A DNA stretch of 64,000 bases from Stentor roeselii (Eukaryota; Ciliophora; Heterotrichea; Heterotrichida; Stentoridae): assembly GCA_006503475.1 (NCBI GenBank), contig RSEH01000128.1:1-64000 (forward strand), in the 5' to 3' direction. Both the position numbers and the translations under genes were made by a program. Of the stretch, positions 39,719 to 49,121 are shown piece by piece (the first letter of the stretch is position 1; the number at the start of each line of letters is the position of its first letter). The notes under the pieces are model-generated. The model worked only from the letters and a program-made list of their open reading frames with translations, did no database searches and was not told where the DNA came from.

Positions 39719-40693
39719 ATGAAGTCTGTGAGTCTTGTTGTTGTTTTTGGATTGATTTCTACTTCTGCTGCTGTTTGTAATGCTGCTGCTTTTGGAGGTG
39801 GAGGAGCTTTAGGAGCACATTCTGCTGGCGCTTTTCAGGCTTTTGCTGAACTTCTGCCGATGAATGTGGTGAATTACTCGGCTGTTGGAGGGATTTCAGT
39901 TGGGTCTTTGAATTCTTTAGGGATTTCTCAGTATCCCCCTGGAGAGGAAAAGAATGCTAGTGATTATATTAATACTATTTGGAGAAGCTTGAATGGGAAT
40001 AAAGCGGTTTATGAAGAGTGGCCTGGAGGACTTGTTGCAGGGATTTTATTTCATTCAGGTCTTTATAACACCCAGCCTGAATATGATCTTTTGAAGAAGT
40101 GGGTGCTTAAGAACCCTGTAAGAAAACTCTCTCAAGGAACAGTTGAAATTAATTCTGGTGAATATAAAATTTATAATGATTCACTTAACTATCAGACTTT
40201 GTGGGAAACTACCATGTGCAGCTCAGCCATTCCTGTTTTCTTTAAAAATCAGGATTTTAATGGAGGAGTTTATTGTGATGGAGGACTTTTTAATATGTTT
40301 GATACGGCTGAACCTATTGAGAGATGTTTGGAGGAAACTCAAGATCAGACTGAAATATTTATTGATGTGTTTTCTTGCTTTAGGAAAAATTTCACTGCTG
40401 AGCCTAATAGTATGAAAACTCTTCATGTTTTTCAAAGGGCTTTTGAAATTCTTTCGTATACTGCGGCTTTTAAAACTTTAACTATTGCTAAACAGGCTTA
40501 TCCTAAGGTGAATTATAGATATTTTGTGGAACCTACTATGAATATACCAGGATTTGATGCACTCAACTTTAGTCTGCCTATTGTTAATGAGTTGCTTGCT
40601 TTTGGCTATTCTGATGGTCAAAAAGTAATTCAATCAGGAAGCAATCTTGATAAGGTTATAAATGACTACAAGGAAACTTTAATATATCCTTAA
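39719..40693 (+). CDS. Secreted patatin-like phospholipase
   Basis: 324 aa. Signal peptide at 1-23 (KSVSLVVVFGLISTSAAV). Patatin fold: oxyanion-hole AFGGGGALGAHSAGAF (24-39), nucleophile elbow GGISVGS with Ser60, and the dyad Asp in YCDGGLFN (~187). Patatins are lipid acyl hydrolases of the PLA2 type. The catalytic Ser and Asp are present, so it should be active. With a signal peptide it is probably lysosomal, phagosomal or secreted. Codons are strongly G/T-rich along its whole length, unlike the preceding gene's 3' half. Upstream there is a T-rich tract (39665-39700). Confidence 0.93.
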   Translation: MKSVSLVVVFGLISTSAAVCNAAAFGGGGALGAHSAGAFQAFAELLPMNVVNYSAVGGISVGSLNSLGISQYPPGEEKNASDYINTIWRSLNGNKAVYEEWPGGLVAGILFHSGLYNTQPEYDLLKKWVLKNPVRKLSQGTVEINSGEYKIYNDSLNYQTLWETTMCSSAIPVFFKNQDFNGGVYCDGGLFNMFDTAEPIERCLEETQDQTEIFIDVFSCFRKNFTAEPNSMKTLHVFQRAFEILSYTAAFKTLTIAKQAYPKVNYRYFVEPTMNIPGFDALNFSLPIVNELLAFGYSDGQKVIQSGSNLDKVINDYKETLIYP

Positions 40694-40754
40694 TTAAGTA
40701 TCTCTATTATCTAAAGTTTTTTTAGTAAATAATTAACAAGAGAAATTTATTATA

Positions 40755-41240
40755 ATGAACAGAACTAGAATTGAAGATATCCTCATCTCCTACACCAAAC
40801 CCAACAACCAGCGAAGGTCAAGAATCAATCTTTCCAAGCCAAGGCTTCCAAAATTGTCCCACAAAGCATCTAAATCGAATTTAGTCTCTTTTCAGAAACT
40901 AAATCCTTCAAATCAGTCGCTTATTCAACAAAAGAAAGATTTTTCTGAAGGTCCAAAAGAGAGAAAATACAACAAATTGAAAAATATTTCTTGCAGCCAA
41001 GACGATTTCGAAAGACTTGACTTTCTTTCCAATCAAAACCACTTGATTCGAAATAATTCTATCAACATTCAAGAGCAGCTCATCGGAATAACTTCAGGAG
41101 TAAAGCTTCCATCAATTAACAAAGTAAACCTGGAAAAATCAAGTGACTCTAAGTTAAGTTTTCACATCAATTCTGTTTTAGAAAAGTACGAGATGGACTT
41201 GAAGAAGAAGTTGAAAGGATTAGAAAGATGCTCGAATTAA
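40755..41240 (+). CDS. Basic disordered protein, unknown
   Basis: 161 aa, rich in Lys, Ser, Asn and Arg. The start MNRTRIEDILISYTKP is followed by a Lys/Arg/Ser linker, and a short coiled coil closes the protein (VLEKYEMDLKKKLKGLE). No domain, signal peptide or TM. One of several small basic proteins in this window (compare 18644, 52945 and 58267) that share composition but no clear alignment. Confidence 0.65.
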   Translation: MNRTRIEDILISYTKPNNQRRSRINLSKPRLPKLSHKASKSNLVSFQKLNPSNQSLIQQKKDFSEGPKERKYNKLKNISCSQDDFERLDFLSNQNHLIRNNSINIQEQLIGITSGVKLPSINKVNLEKSSDSKLSFHINSVLEKYEMDLKKKLKGLERCSN

Positions 41241-42153
41241 GTAAAAGAATTAATTATTGAAGATCGTTATTTCGAATCAAGACAGTTAAGTATAGTCAAT
41301 TTGAGATTGTTAGGTTTTAGTTTAGTGAAATAAGTATTAAAGTTCTTGTGACTTATTTTTGGAATATCTCACTTGATTTTTTATCTAATCTTGAAAAAAA
41401 AAGTGGATTATATCCGTTGGAAGAAAAGTTATATTAGAAATAGCTTCTATGTAACAAAAAGAAAGACCTAATTAATAATTTATTTTATATTTTCGTAGTA
41501 GAATTTTTCATAACAACAATTAAATAATAGATGTCACACACAAACCAATCATAATAGGCAAAATACTTGAATTAAGAAATAAATCAAATGCTATAAATAC
41601 TTTATATGTATTATGATTAATAATTAAAGCTCAAATCTCTTGATCTATGCCTCATAAATTATAAAAATATTAGATATTTTAAATAAATTTGAGTTTATGA
41701 TATTGTAAAATTCATATAAATTTCTGAGCGTTTGTAAAATTATTCTGGTGGATATCTAAACTCAATCTTAAGTGAATAGTATAAAATAAATTGATAATTA
41801 TATTTTATGATAGAGTACTAACCACCTAATGTGAAAATTAATAATGTTTGAAATAAATTGAAAATTATTCTAAACACAAGATGAAAATATGATTAGATTA
41901 ATCATAAACTCCTCTAAAACAAGTAATAACTAAAGAAAATAATCATTTGGAATATATTATTATAAATACAAGACAAAAAAATAAAAAATTTGAAATAACC
42001 AACAATACCATACTTAAAACCTTAATAAACCTTATAATCCTAAATTAAACAAATCTCCTTTAATAACAACTAAACCTAAAAAACAATATCAATTACTACA
42101 TCTACTACACATAATTGAACTGCAAAATTCAAACCATTTATAAAATCACGAAA
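41241..42153. other. 0.9-kb AT-rich spacer
   Basis: No gene or repeat seen. Very AT-rich, A/C-shifted on the plus strand toward the right end, where the promoter of the next gene should lie. Confidence 0.6.
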
Positions 42154-43641
42154 ATGGGCTGTTGTGGTAACAAAGAAAAGTAAAACCCAAACAGAAAACT
42201 GATAAATGCAGAACGTTACATAAAATTACCAAATCCAATCGAAAGTAATCCAGAAAACACAAACAATCAGCACCAATCAGAGTCATTTGAATTAATAGAG
42301 CACCTTCCAGTCACAATCCGATCAAACCTAGAGAAAATTCAAGACAATCAAGACACAAGTCCCGCTCCCAGCCGTAGTCCAATCCTCGATCTAAAAGACC
42401 AACCTTATCCAATCTCCAGAATAAAAACATCAGTCCTTCCTCCCCTTCCAAGAATGGGAAAAAACCTCTTAAGCAAACTTCGAATAAGCCAAGACCTGAC
42501 GCCTCCTCCAAGGCCATACACAAAACCTCAACAAACTTTAAAAGAAATAAGAAAAGACCACTCAACAAACAGAAGAGGAACTTTATTAACCATTCCTCTT
42601 CACCGCAAGTCAATCGACGACTCTCCAAACTCAGGTTCTGAAGTCATTTCAGGAGGGTCCTCGCCTTGGCCAGGCTTCGGCAGCTTCGGCTCAGCAGCTC
42701 GACTGACTGACCAGACCCCAGGCTCTGAATGCACTCCAGGAAAGTCTATCGGCAACTTCGAGTTACGGTTGAGGTCGACCCATGTGTTAAAAGTTGGACA
42801 ACTCAACAAAGGAAAAACTTCTAAAGGCGAGCTGATGATAAATCAATACAAAATTTCTAATCTTCTTGGATGTGGAGCGTTTGGGAAAGTTTTCAAAGCA
42901 ACTGATGATAAAAATGAGACAGTCGCTGTGAAGACTTATAATAAAAGAATACTTCGTTCTAGGTGGATTGGAAAAGCAAAGACTGCGATTTCTCTTGTTT
43001 ACTCTGAGATTCAGATCATGGAGAATTTGAATCATCCTAATATCTTGACATTGTTTGAGGTAATTGACAGGCCGGACTATCATAAGATTTTCCTTATTCT
43101 TGAGTATATTGACGGCGGGACTCTTTATGAAAAGGCTCCTGTTTCAGAGAAAATTTTTCAGAATTACTTCAAACAGATTTTATCTGCTCTTGAATATTTG
43201 CATGAAAATGCTCGAGTTATTCATAGGGACTTAAAACCTCAAAATATTTTGGTTGGAAGTGATGGGCAGATCAAGATCTGTGACTTTGGATCTGCTCAGA
43301 TGCTTGATAAAGGAACTGCTGAAATTAATAGCTCAGCTGGAACTTATGCGTTTATGGCACCTGAACTTCATGGAGGAAAAGGGAAGGTTTTAGGAACTGC
43401 AAGTGATGTTTGGTCTCTTGGAATCACTACTTTTTATGTTTTGGAAGGAAGGACTCCTTTTTTGAGTAGGAAAAGTCTGGAGCTGTCTGAGGAGATCTTG
43501 AAAAATGAGGTGAGACTTCCGAATCATTTTTCTGAGGAGTTGACTGAAATTTTGTTTAGGATGCTGGATAAAAACCCTGAAACTAGGGCGACTATCAAGG
43601 AAATTAAGGAAAGTCGATGGGTTAATATGACGATTTTGTAA
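42154..43641 (+). CDS. CaMKK-like Ser/Thr protein kinase, acylated N-terminus
   Basis: A 26-nt first exon (42154-42179) coding MGCCGNKE is joined across a 15-nt intron (GTAAAACCCAAACAG) to 42195-43641, 490 aa. The intron removes a TAA directly after KEK and keeps the frame (KEKKLINAERY). Gly2/Cys3/Cys4 are likely acylated. Residues 20-215 are disordered with Pro/Ser patches. The kinase domain begins ~226: LLGCGAFGKVFKA, VAVKTYNK, a long insert after beta3, HRDLKPQNIL (~350), CDFGSAQ, and INSSAGTYAFMAPE. The insert and activation loop resemble CaMKK and the plant SnRK1-activating kinases, upstream kinases of AMPK-type enzymes. There is no obvious calmodulin site. Confidence 0.88.
42180..42194 (+). 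other. 15-nt intron (CaMKK-like)
   Basis: GTAAAACCCAAACAG, phase 2, A at position 10. It separates a tiny acylation-signal exon from the rest. Confidence 0.88.
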
Positions 43642-43839
43642 ATTTCAGATTATATTTAATGTATCCTATTTTTAGTTTTTTGGAAAATTTTGGTTGGAGG
43701 TTTATGAATTTATGGATTTGAAAAATTTTAGTGTTATTCAGGGAATGTCATCAATATAGGAGGATTTTAGTGTTAATATTTATAATAGAGCTAAATTACA
43801 TGCTAATCTGATTCAATATTAATCTGATGAATCCTATTT

Positions 43840-44790
43840 TCAGCCCTCTCTAGAAGTAACAGTGGCCATTACAGGAATTTTAACAGGTCCTCTCACACCA
43901 CTCTGCTGATAAAAAGCTTTATCAAGTTTATCCAAATCAGGTGCAACAGGATTTTTCAATAAATGGTCCAGTACAAGTTCCTTTCTATCCGGCATTTTTC
44001 CGAACTCAACAAAAGAATTATTAAGTCTCGGCATGAGTTTTTCTTCATCTTTATCATAAGGCCCAAGAGTGACTCCAGGTTCAAACAATTCCTTTCTAGA
44101 AGTTCCTTTTGACATAAGAAAACTTGAAACTTTCTTATTTTTGCTATAATTTAAAGACTCAGGTGGAGAAAAGTTAAACCTTTCTGCATTCGGAGGGTCT
44201 TTATCAGTGACAAAGTCTTTTCTGTCTAGTTGATTATCAAATAAAACCCAAGATTCTTTAGTTTTTGCAAGTTCTTCTTGAAAATCTTTCTTTTTTTCCT
44301 CGGTCTTTTCAGAATAGTCTCTTAAATTTGACATGGTTCTCTTCAGCTTTTCAATAAAGGGACCTGGAAGGTTTGTGTCGTCGATACGGCTTGGGTACAT
44401 GCAGACTAATTCTTTGGAAACGCATTTTGGAAGAAAAATTTTCTTTACTCTTGATTTTGTTGGACTTTGCTTTATTTTTGGACCTTGGGCTGAACGTGGA
44501 CGAGTCATTTGCCATTTTGGATTGTAAAAAGTCACTCGGGGGGATTTTGTTCTGTCTCTTTGAGTGAAGTCATACTGTTCACGTGAGATTGCTTTGAAAG
44601 AAGAACTCATATTTTGAGGTTTTATTTGGGAAGTGTTCAACTGATCATCTTGAGATTTTTCTACAGGCTCCGGACGTTTTATTGGATTTGCAAAGTAAGT
44701 AGAAAAAATGTGATTTATTGCCTTACCTTGACGAGAAAACATATACCGCTTGCTTCCTTTCAAGTTTAATCTGTTGCTAGTGTTAGACAT
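43840..44790 (-). CDS. Basic protein with repeated RKE/RKD motifs, unknown
   Basis: 316 aa, mostly disordered and basic. The C-terminal half repeats a short pattern: QLDRKDFVTDKDPP, TSRKELFEPGVTLGPYDKDE and MPDRKELVLDHLL, and a short coiled coil sits at ~140-175. Linear proteins with such spaced motifs are common among microtubule-bound axonemal and cortical proteins, which would suit a ciliate, but this is inference and no family is recognised. It ends with TGA, with TAG two codons later. Confidence 0.72.
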   Translation of the reverse strand: MSNTSNRLNLKGSKRYMFSRQGKAINHIFSTYFANPIKRPEPVEKSQDDQLNTSQIKPQNMSSSFKAISREQYDFTQRDRTKSPRVTFYNPKWQMTRPRSAQGPKIKQSPTKSRVKKIFLPKCVSKELVCMYPSRIDDTNLPGPFIEKLKRTMSNLRDYSEKTEEKKKDFQEELAKTKESWVLFDNQLDRKDFVTDKDPPNAERFNFSPPESLNYSKNKKVSSFLMSKGTSRKELFEPGVTLGPYDKDEEKLMPRLNNSFVEFGKMPDRKELVLDHLLKNPVAPDLDKLDKAFYQQSGVRGPVKIPVMATVTSREG

Positions 44791-44849
44791 GAAATATATA
44801 TTTATCTTTACTATTCAGTATAATAACTAAATAAATTCTTAACAATTCA

Positions 44850-46241
44850 TTAAGACACTACTCGTTTTCTTGCTAAAGCCGCCAAACCAATGCCAAAAGC
44901 TTGAAACATCGACAAAGGCGACCTATAATCCAAGTGAAAAGACTCAGTAGAAAACTTCCCAAACAACAAATAAATCGTATCATCATCACCTGGAGCCACC
45001 AGCTGAAAATTCTTAGCACTAGCCTTAGAAACCCTTCCATAAAAATTAAGCGTATAGCATTCTTTCCCTTCATTCCACTTCGGTGGAAGATTTTTAAGTC
45101 TCATGGTTTGTTTTTCTTCCTCATTCCAGAAGTCGACAGTCAAAGCCCTGGGACATTCTCCCAAAATATTCGTCTCAAACTTGATAAACATTTTCTGTTC
45201 CCTCTGTTTAGCAAAGCCATTAGGAAGACATTTAAACACCTTTTCACTGATGCCCTCGTCAAAGGCAGTGAATTCATGTCCCCAGAAATTGTTGGTGATG
45301 AGTCCGACGTAGTCTTCTGAGTATTGAACTTTTCCTTTCTGGCAAATGACGAAATCGCCGGAGTCGCTGTATCTTTCCGCATATAAAAGCTTGGCTTGAT
45401 CATGTTCTCTAATCAGAGTGAAAGTGTGAGGATAGTCGTTTCCTGTTAGACTCTCCTCTGACCTCGTCCTTTCTATTCTCCTGGGTTCGTTTTACATTAG
45501 GTTGTATTGAGGAGTCACTTCCTGAATGGATTTTACGTGGAAGATTTTGTGATTTGCATGAATTTCACTTGATTTGTAGGAAAAAAGACTCAGGTCTAGC
45601 TTGGAACCTTTACGTTCAAGAATTGGAAAGATCAGGGAAAGAGACTTGTCGTCTTTTAAAGAGTCTGGAAGGGAATAATTGTCGAGCCTTGAAAAAATTA
45701 TCATTCGAATGTAGCTGATTAGAGACTACTAGTAGCATATGTCCAGAAGTTTCAGGTTTTTTAGTTGAAATGCTATGTTTGATATGTTTACTATGGTTTT
45801 ACATGTGATGTGTTCTAAGATGAATGAATTTGCATGTGACTCTAAATCTGGAATTTTTAGAAAATTTGAAGTTACCAAGAAAGAAAGCATGTTTTTTTTC
45901 GTGAGACTGATTTGTGATATCAGTTTATTGTCCAAGTAGTCCAGACATTGGAGAATTGAATTGATTGAGACTTGGTGGTTACGAGAAGTGAGTTTAATTT
46001 CAATAGCCTTAGCCCTGGTTAATATTTTCTTATCCTTCTCAATAATACTCCTAAAAAACTGACTCTGAATCAAAATAGACTTAGGAGCACTAGCTCTATA
46101 CTCTTCAACAAAAGTAGTTAATCCTATCTAAAAATCACGATAATCAGGTCCTTCATCAGGTTTCCAATTCAAATTAGGATGAATACATCTAATAAAAATA
46201 TCAACCCTCTGTTCCCTATTCTCCATAATAATAAACCTCAT
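44850..46241 (-). CDS. BTB-domain/Tubby-domain fusion protein, four exons
   Basis: Exons 46241-46139, 46123-45730, 45714-45496 and 45480-44850 are joined across three 15-nt introns, 448 aa (443 if the second Met at 46226 is used). Each intron contains or creates an in-frame stop, so unspliced sequence looks like four fragments. Residues ~45-160 resemble a BTB fold (SQFFRSIIEKD, MLSFLVTSNFLKIPDLES, NISNIAFQLKNLKLLDICY). Residues ~230-448 are a Tubby C-terminal domain: DYVGLITNNFWGHEF, FETNILGECPRALTV, LNFYGRVSKASAKNFQLVAP and SPLSMFQAFGIGLAALARKR. Tubby domains bind PI(4,5)P2 and carry cargo to cilia. BTB often dimerises or binds Cullin3. The combination is unusual. Confidence 0.85.
45481..45495 (-). 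other. 15-nt intron 3 (BTB-Tubby)
   Basis: GTAAAACGAACCCAG on the coding strand, A at position 10, phase 2, rejoining as YNLMRIER. Confidence 0.85.
45715..45729 (-). other. 15-nt intron 2 (BTB-Tubby)
   Basis: GTAGTCTCTAATCAG on the coding strand, A at position 10, phase 2, rejoining as DICYYYIRMI. Confidence 0.82.
46124..46138 (-). other. 15-nt intron 1 (BTB-Tubby)
   Basis: GTGATTTTTAGATAG on the coding strand, A at position 10, phase 1, rejoining as GPDYRLTTFVEE. The 5' end GTGA is less common than GTAA here. Confidence 0.78.
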
Positions 46242-46290
46242 AACCCTCAAACGACCAAATAAGTAAAAAAATTATTTAGACCGAATTATA

Positions 46291-46692
46291 TTAAAGGTCC
46301 TGAGCTTCTCCGTCTTTCTCCTTGACTCCATCAGGCAGTAAAGCCGTATGAATAAACGGAGAAACTCCTCCACTAGCAATAGTTGTGTTCGCCATCAACT
46401 TGTTGAGTTCTTCATCATTTCTAACAGCGAGTTGAATATGTCTTGGGACAATTCTAGTTTTTTTATAGTCTTTCGCTGCATTTCCAGCCAATTCTAGAAC
46501 TTCCGCTGCCAAGTATTCTAAAACCGCAGCAAGATAAACAGGAGCTCCTGCACCGATTCTCTCGGCGTACTTGCCCTGCTTCATGAACCTGGAAATTCTA
46601 CCAACTGGGAATTGAAGACCGGCTTTTTGGGACCTGGAAGTCTTTGTTGCACTTGCTGCTTTACCTCTTGCACCTTTTCCTTTTCCTGACAT
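46291..46692 (-). CDS. Histone H2A
   Basis: 133 aa. Core motifs: [75 protein letters not shown]. The N-tail is [11 protein letters not shown]. The C-terminus ends in EAQDL, which matches the shape of the H2A.X SQ(E/D)-hydrophobic motif but with Ala in place of the phospho-acceptor Ser. Single exon, stop TAA. About 50 bp downstream is the start of the BTB-Tubby gene on the same strand. The upstream 300 bp are strongly G/T-rich on the plus strand. Confidence 0.96.
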   Translation of the reverse strand: MSGKGKGARGKAASATKTSRSQKAGLQFPVGRISRFMKQGKYAERIGAGAPVYLAAVLEYLAAEVLELAGNAAKDYKKTRIVPRHIQLAVRNDEELNKLMANTTIASGGVSPFIHTALLPDGVKEKDGEAQDL

Positions 46693-47480
46693 TTATTTTT
46701 TGAAGAGTTTCGCGCTTTTTATAGTCCTGAGGATTAGATATGGATACTTTTAGGCCAATTAAACTTGAGATTTAGGGTTGGGTGGATAGTTTAGAAAAAT
46801 GGAAGATTTTTTTGGGATTTGAAGGGGTTGAAGAGAGGGATTGTTGGGGATTGATGAGGGCTTTTGGTTGGGTTTTAAGGGTTTGAGTTGGGTTCATGGA
46901 TTGCAGATTTAAATGGAATGGATTCTAGAGCATTTAGAGATTTAGAGATTATAGGAAATTAGAGTTATTTTGGATTGAATGTTTCAAAGGTTTGCAGATT
47001 TTTTATAAGAAAGTTTAGTTGATGTAGTTGTAGCGTTTAGCATGCATTTGATGTGTTAGCTACTCTTGGAATTTAAGGAAAAGATTTTTAAGGTCGCTTA
47101 ATTGCTAGTAATTAGATGCTTTTTTACAATTAGAGCTTTTCAGGACTCTCAGGTTCAAATATCATAAAATCCTTGTATTTCAATCCAAGTGACAAACTAT
47201 TTTCCTTACCACAGAGAATAATCTATAATAATGCACTTAAGCAAATTAAATTAATTCCATAAAATTTTCGATAAATACTGTCTTTATATATTACAATATC
47301 TGCATCAAATATACCTAAACATTCCTTATGATTAAAAATCCAAACTATCCCCTTATCCTTCGCTAACTCTCTCAAAACTCAATTCCTTATCTTAAAAAAT
47401 CCAAATTACCCCCTTCTCCCACTAAACTTTCTCAAAACTAAATTATCTAGAATTAATCCTTCTCTTAACTCCCTCTTCAG
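46693..47480. other. Spacer with sharp composition switch
   Basis: About 790 bp without a gene. 46740-47100 is G/T-rich on the plus strand (H2A promoter side), and from about 47150 to 47480 the same strand is A/C-rich, with two partly similar C-rich stretches (near 47340 and 47400) before the RING gene's stop. Confidence 0.6.
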
Positions 47481-48194
47481 TTAAATATTTTTGCATCCAA
47501 TAGCCAATTTACTTTTATTCAAGCAGCAAACCCAGTACTTCCCCTGAACATTCCATTTCCCAGTATGAACTTTTCTCTTCCTCATCTCAATTTCATCCCT
47601 AAGTTCTTTTTCTTCCTGAAAAAAAGCTTCTTTTTCCTGCAATTTTTCATCAAGTGCTTCAATATTTTTCTTAAGTTTTTCAGTAACATCAGCAAGTTCC
47701 CTTTCTTTCAAATCTCTAAGAAAAGCGTAAAGAGTCATTAAAACAAGTTCCTGGTCACCATTCTGCAAGATTTTATCAAAACTAACAATAAGTTTGCAGT
47801 TTTCACAACAAACCATCGGGTCATCATCGAATTTCTCGACTTTCATTTTTTTTACATTGCAAAGAGGGTTGGCACAAGTGAAAGACTCATATTCGCAGTT
47901 TTGTTGATGAAGTAAAGTTTCAGGGATGAGTCCTTCTTGATTACAACCCTGAAGATAGTTTTGACATCTTAAGGTAAGTTGTGAATAAGTCATTAAAGCG
48001 TATTTTGAAGTCTCTTGAAGAGACAAGACTTCTGTGCATGAAGGACAAGTTGACAATTTTTCGCCACAGGCTTGGCAAAATAGAACTTCACATTTGGAAC
48101 ATTCTTTAGGGTTGTAAACGACTCCATTGCAACTGATGCAGAGGAAGTAGTCATCCACACCGCATGTAAACCTACCTAGATTTAAATATTCCAT
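47481..48194 (-). CDS. RING/TRAF-type zinc-finger protein
   Basis: 237 aa. Residues ~18-54 form a RING-like Cys cluster (CISCNGVVYNPKECSKC, FCQACGEKLSTCPSC). A TRAF-type finger region follows (RCQNYLQGCNQEGLIPETLL, HQQNCEYESFTCANPLC, ~75-130) and then a coiled coil (165-210) rich in Glu/Lys. The C-terminal HTGKWNVQGKYWVCCLN is aromatic/Cys-rich. Such proteins are usually E3 ubiquitin ligases or adaptors. A catalytic RING is plausible but the spacing of the third and fourth zinc ligands lacks a clear His. Partner unknown. Confidence 0.85.
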   Translation of the reverse strand: MEYLNLGRFTCGVDDYFLCISCNGVVYNPKECSKCEVLFCQACGEKLSTCPSCTEVLSLQETSKYALMTYSQLTLRCQNYLQGCNQEGLIPETLLHQQNCEYESFTCANPLCNVKKMKVEKFDDDPMVCCENCKLIVSFDKILQNGDQELVLMTLYAFLRDLKERELADVTEKLKKNIEALDEKLQEKEAFFQEEKELRDEIEMRKRKVHTGKWNVQGKYWVCCLNKSKLAIGCKNI

Positions 48195-48267
48195 TTATTT
48201 CTCATGGAAGAATATCAGCATCCTGATTACCTAGAAAGGTTTCACGAAAGCCTGAAAGACTCTCATA

Positions 48268-48765
48268 TTAATTAATTTCACTCATTTCTTTTAATAGTTC
48301 TTCTTCGAGCAGCTCTTTTTCTTTCTTTTCTTTGAGTTTCTGCTCTTCGATGAAAGAAAAGTCGAATTCATGAGGATGACTTTCGAACTCTAATTTGAAT
48401 GTTTTACTTTTACCTGCGATTACTTCTGAGGCTTCAAGACTTTTTTTTTCTTCTGGTTGTGAATCAGGGTCTTTTTTGTCAACGTAGAGACTTTTAGAAT
48501 GGTTTTCACTTTGAAGAGGCCGAGACTGTTCTTTGCTTTCCTTGCCCATGTTGTTAGTAGATGGTTTTTCGACAGGTCGGTTTTGAGTGATTTTCTTTTC
48601 AGTTATTTCGTCAAGAGCTGTTTTATTCAGACTTTTTCCTTCATTTAAGACGTGGGATTCTTCATCTTCTATGCCGTGTGGCTTGCTTTTTTGGATATTG
48701 CTATGACCTTCTTTAGGTGGAAGGTCGGAAATGACAACATCTTTTTTTGACCCTGCGCAACCCAT
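48268..48765 (-). CDS. Acylated, charged disordered protein, unknown
   Basis: 165 aa. MGCAGSKKD predicts N-myristoylation and palmitoylation. The rest is Lys/Glu/Ser-rich with no globular pattern and ends in a charged helix (FIEEQKLKEKKEKELLEEEL). Probably a membrane-tethered scaffold or linker. 73 bp upstream of the RING gene's ATG on the same strand. Confidence 0.7.
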   Translation of the reverse strand: MGCAGSKKDVVISDLPPKEGHSNIQKSKPHGIEDEESHVLNEGKSLNKTALDEITEKKITQNRPVEKPSTNNMGKESKEQSRPLQSENHSKSLYVDKKDPDSQPEEKKSLEASEVIAGKSKTFKLEFESHPHEFDFSFIEEQKLKEKKEKELLEEELLKEMSEIN

Positions 48766-49121
48766 TTATTACAGAGAAACTTTAAGAAAAGAGTGACTAT
48801 ATGCATCTTCTAGAAAACTTACTGTTTTCATCTAGAAAATGCGTTATATAGAAAAACTGATAGTAAAATCGATAAGAACTAAAACATCTTCAATGATTTT
48901 CGAATTATAAATAAAAGTACTTTAAAGACTTCAACCATCCTAAAAACATTTTATTAACCTTTCCAGACATTTTCCACAATTTACTAACTGACTCTTCATC
49001 ATATGACAAGCGATAACATATTCCATCCAATAAAAAAACAAGTAATTTTCTAGAAGCAATTCAAAAATCTTCACCTTCCTAATCCCAACCTGCGAAGTTA
49101 ACAAACCCATGGCTGATATTA
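48766..49121. other. Divergent promoter spacer before the P5B ATPase
   Basis: 356 bp, no gene. A/C-rich toward 49100. An ATG at 49109 is out of frame with the ATPase and stays open only ~15 codons, so it is a possible upstream ORF. Confidence 0.55.

Noticed and set aside
45492-46073. Two separate short minus-strand genes (45492-45704 and 45729-46073) beside a truncated Tubby gene
   Set aside because: They join to each other and to the Tubby domain through exact 15-nt GT-AG introns with A10 and matching phase, so they are exons of one gene.
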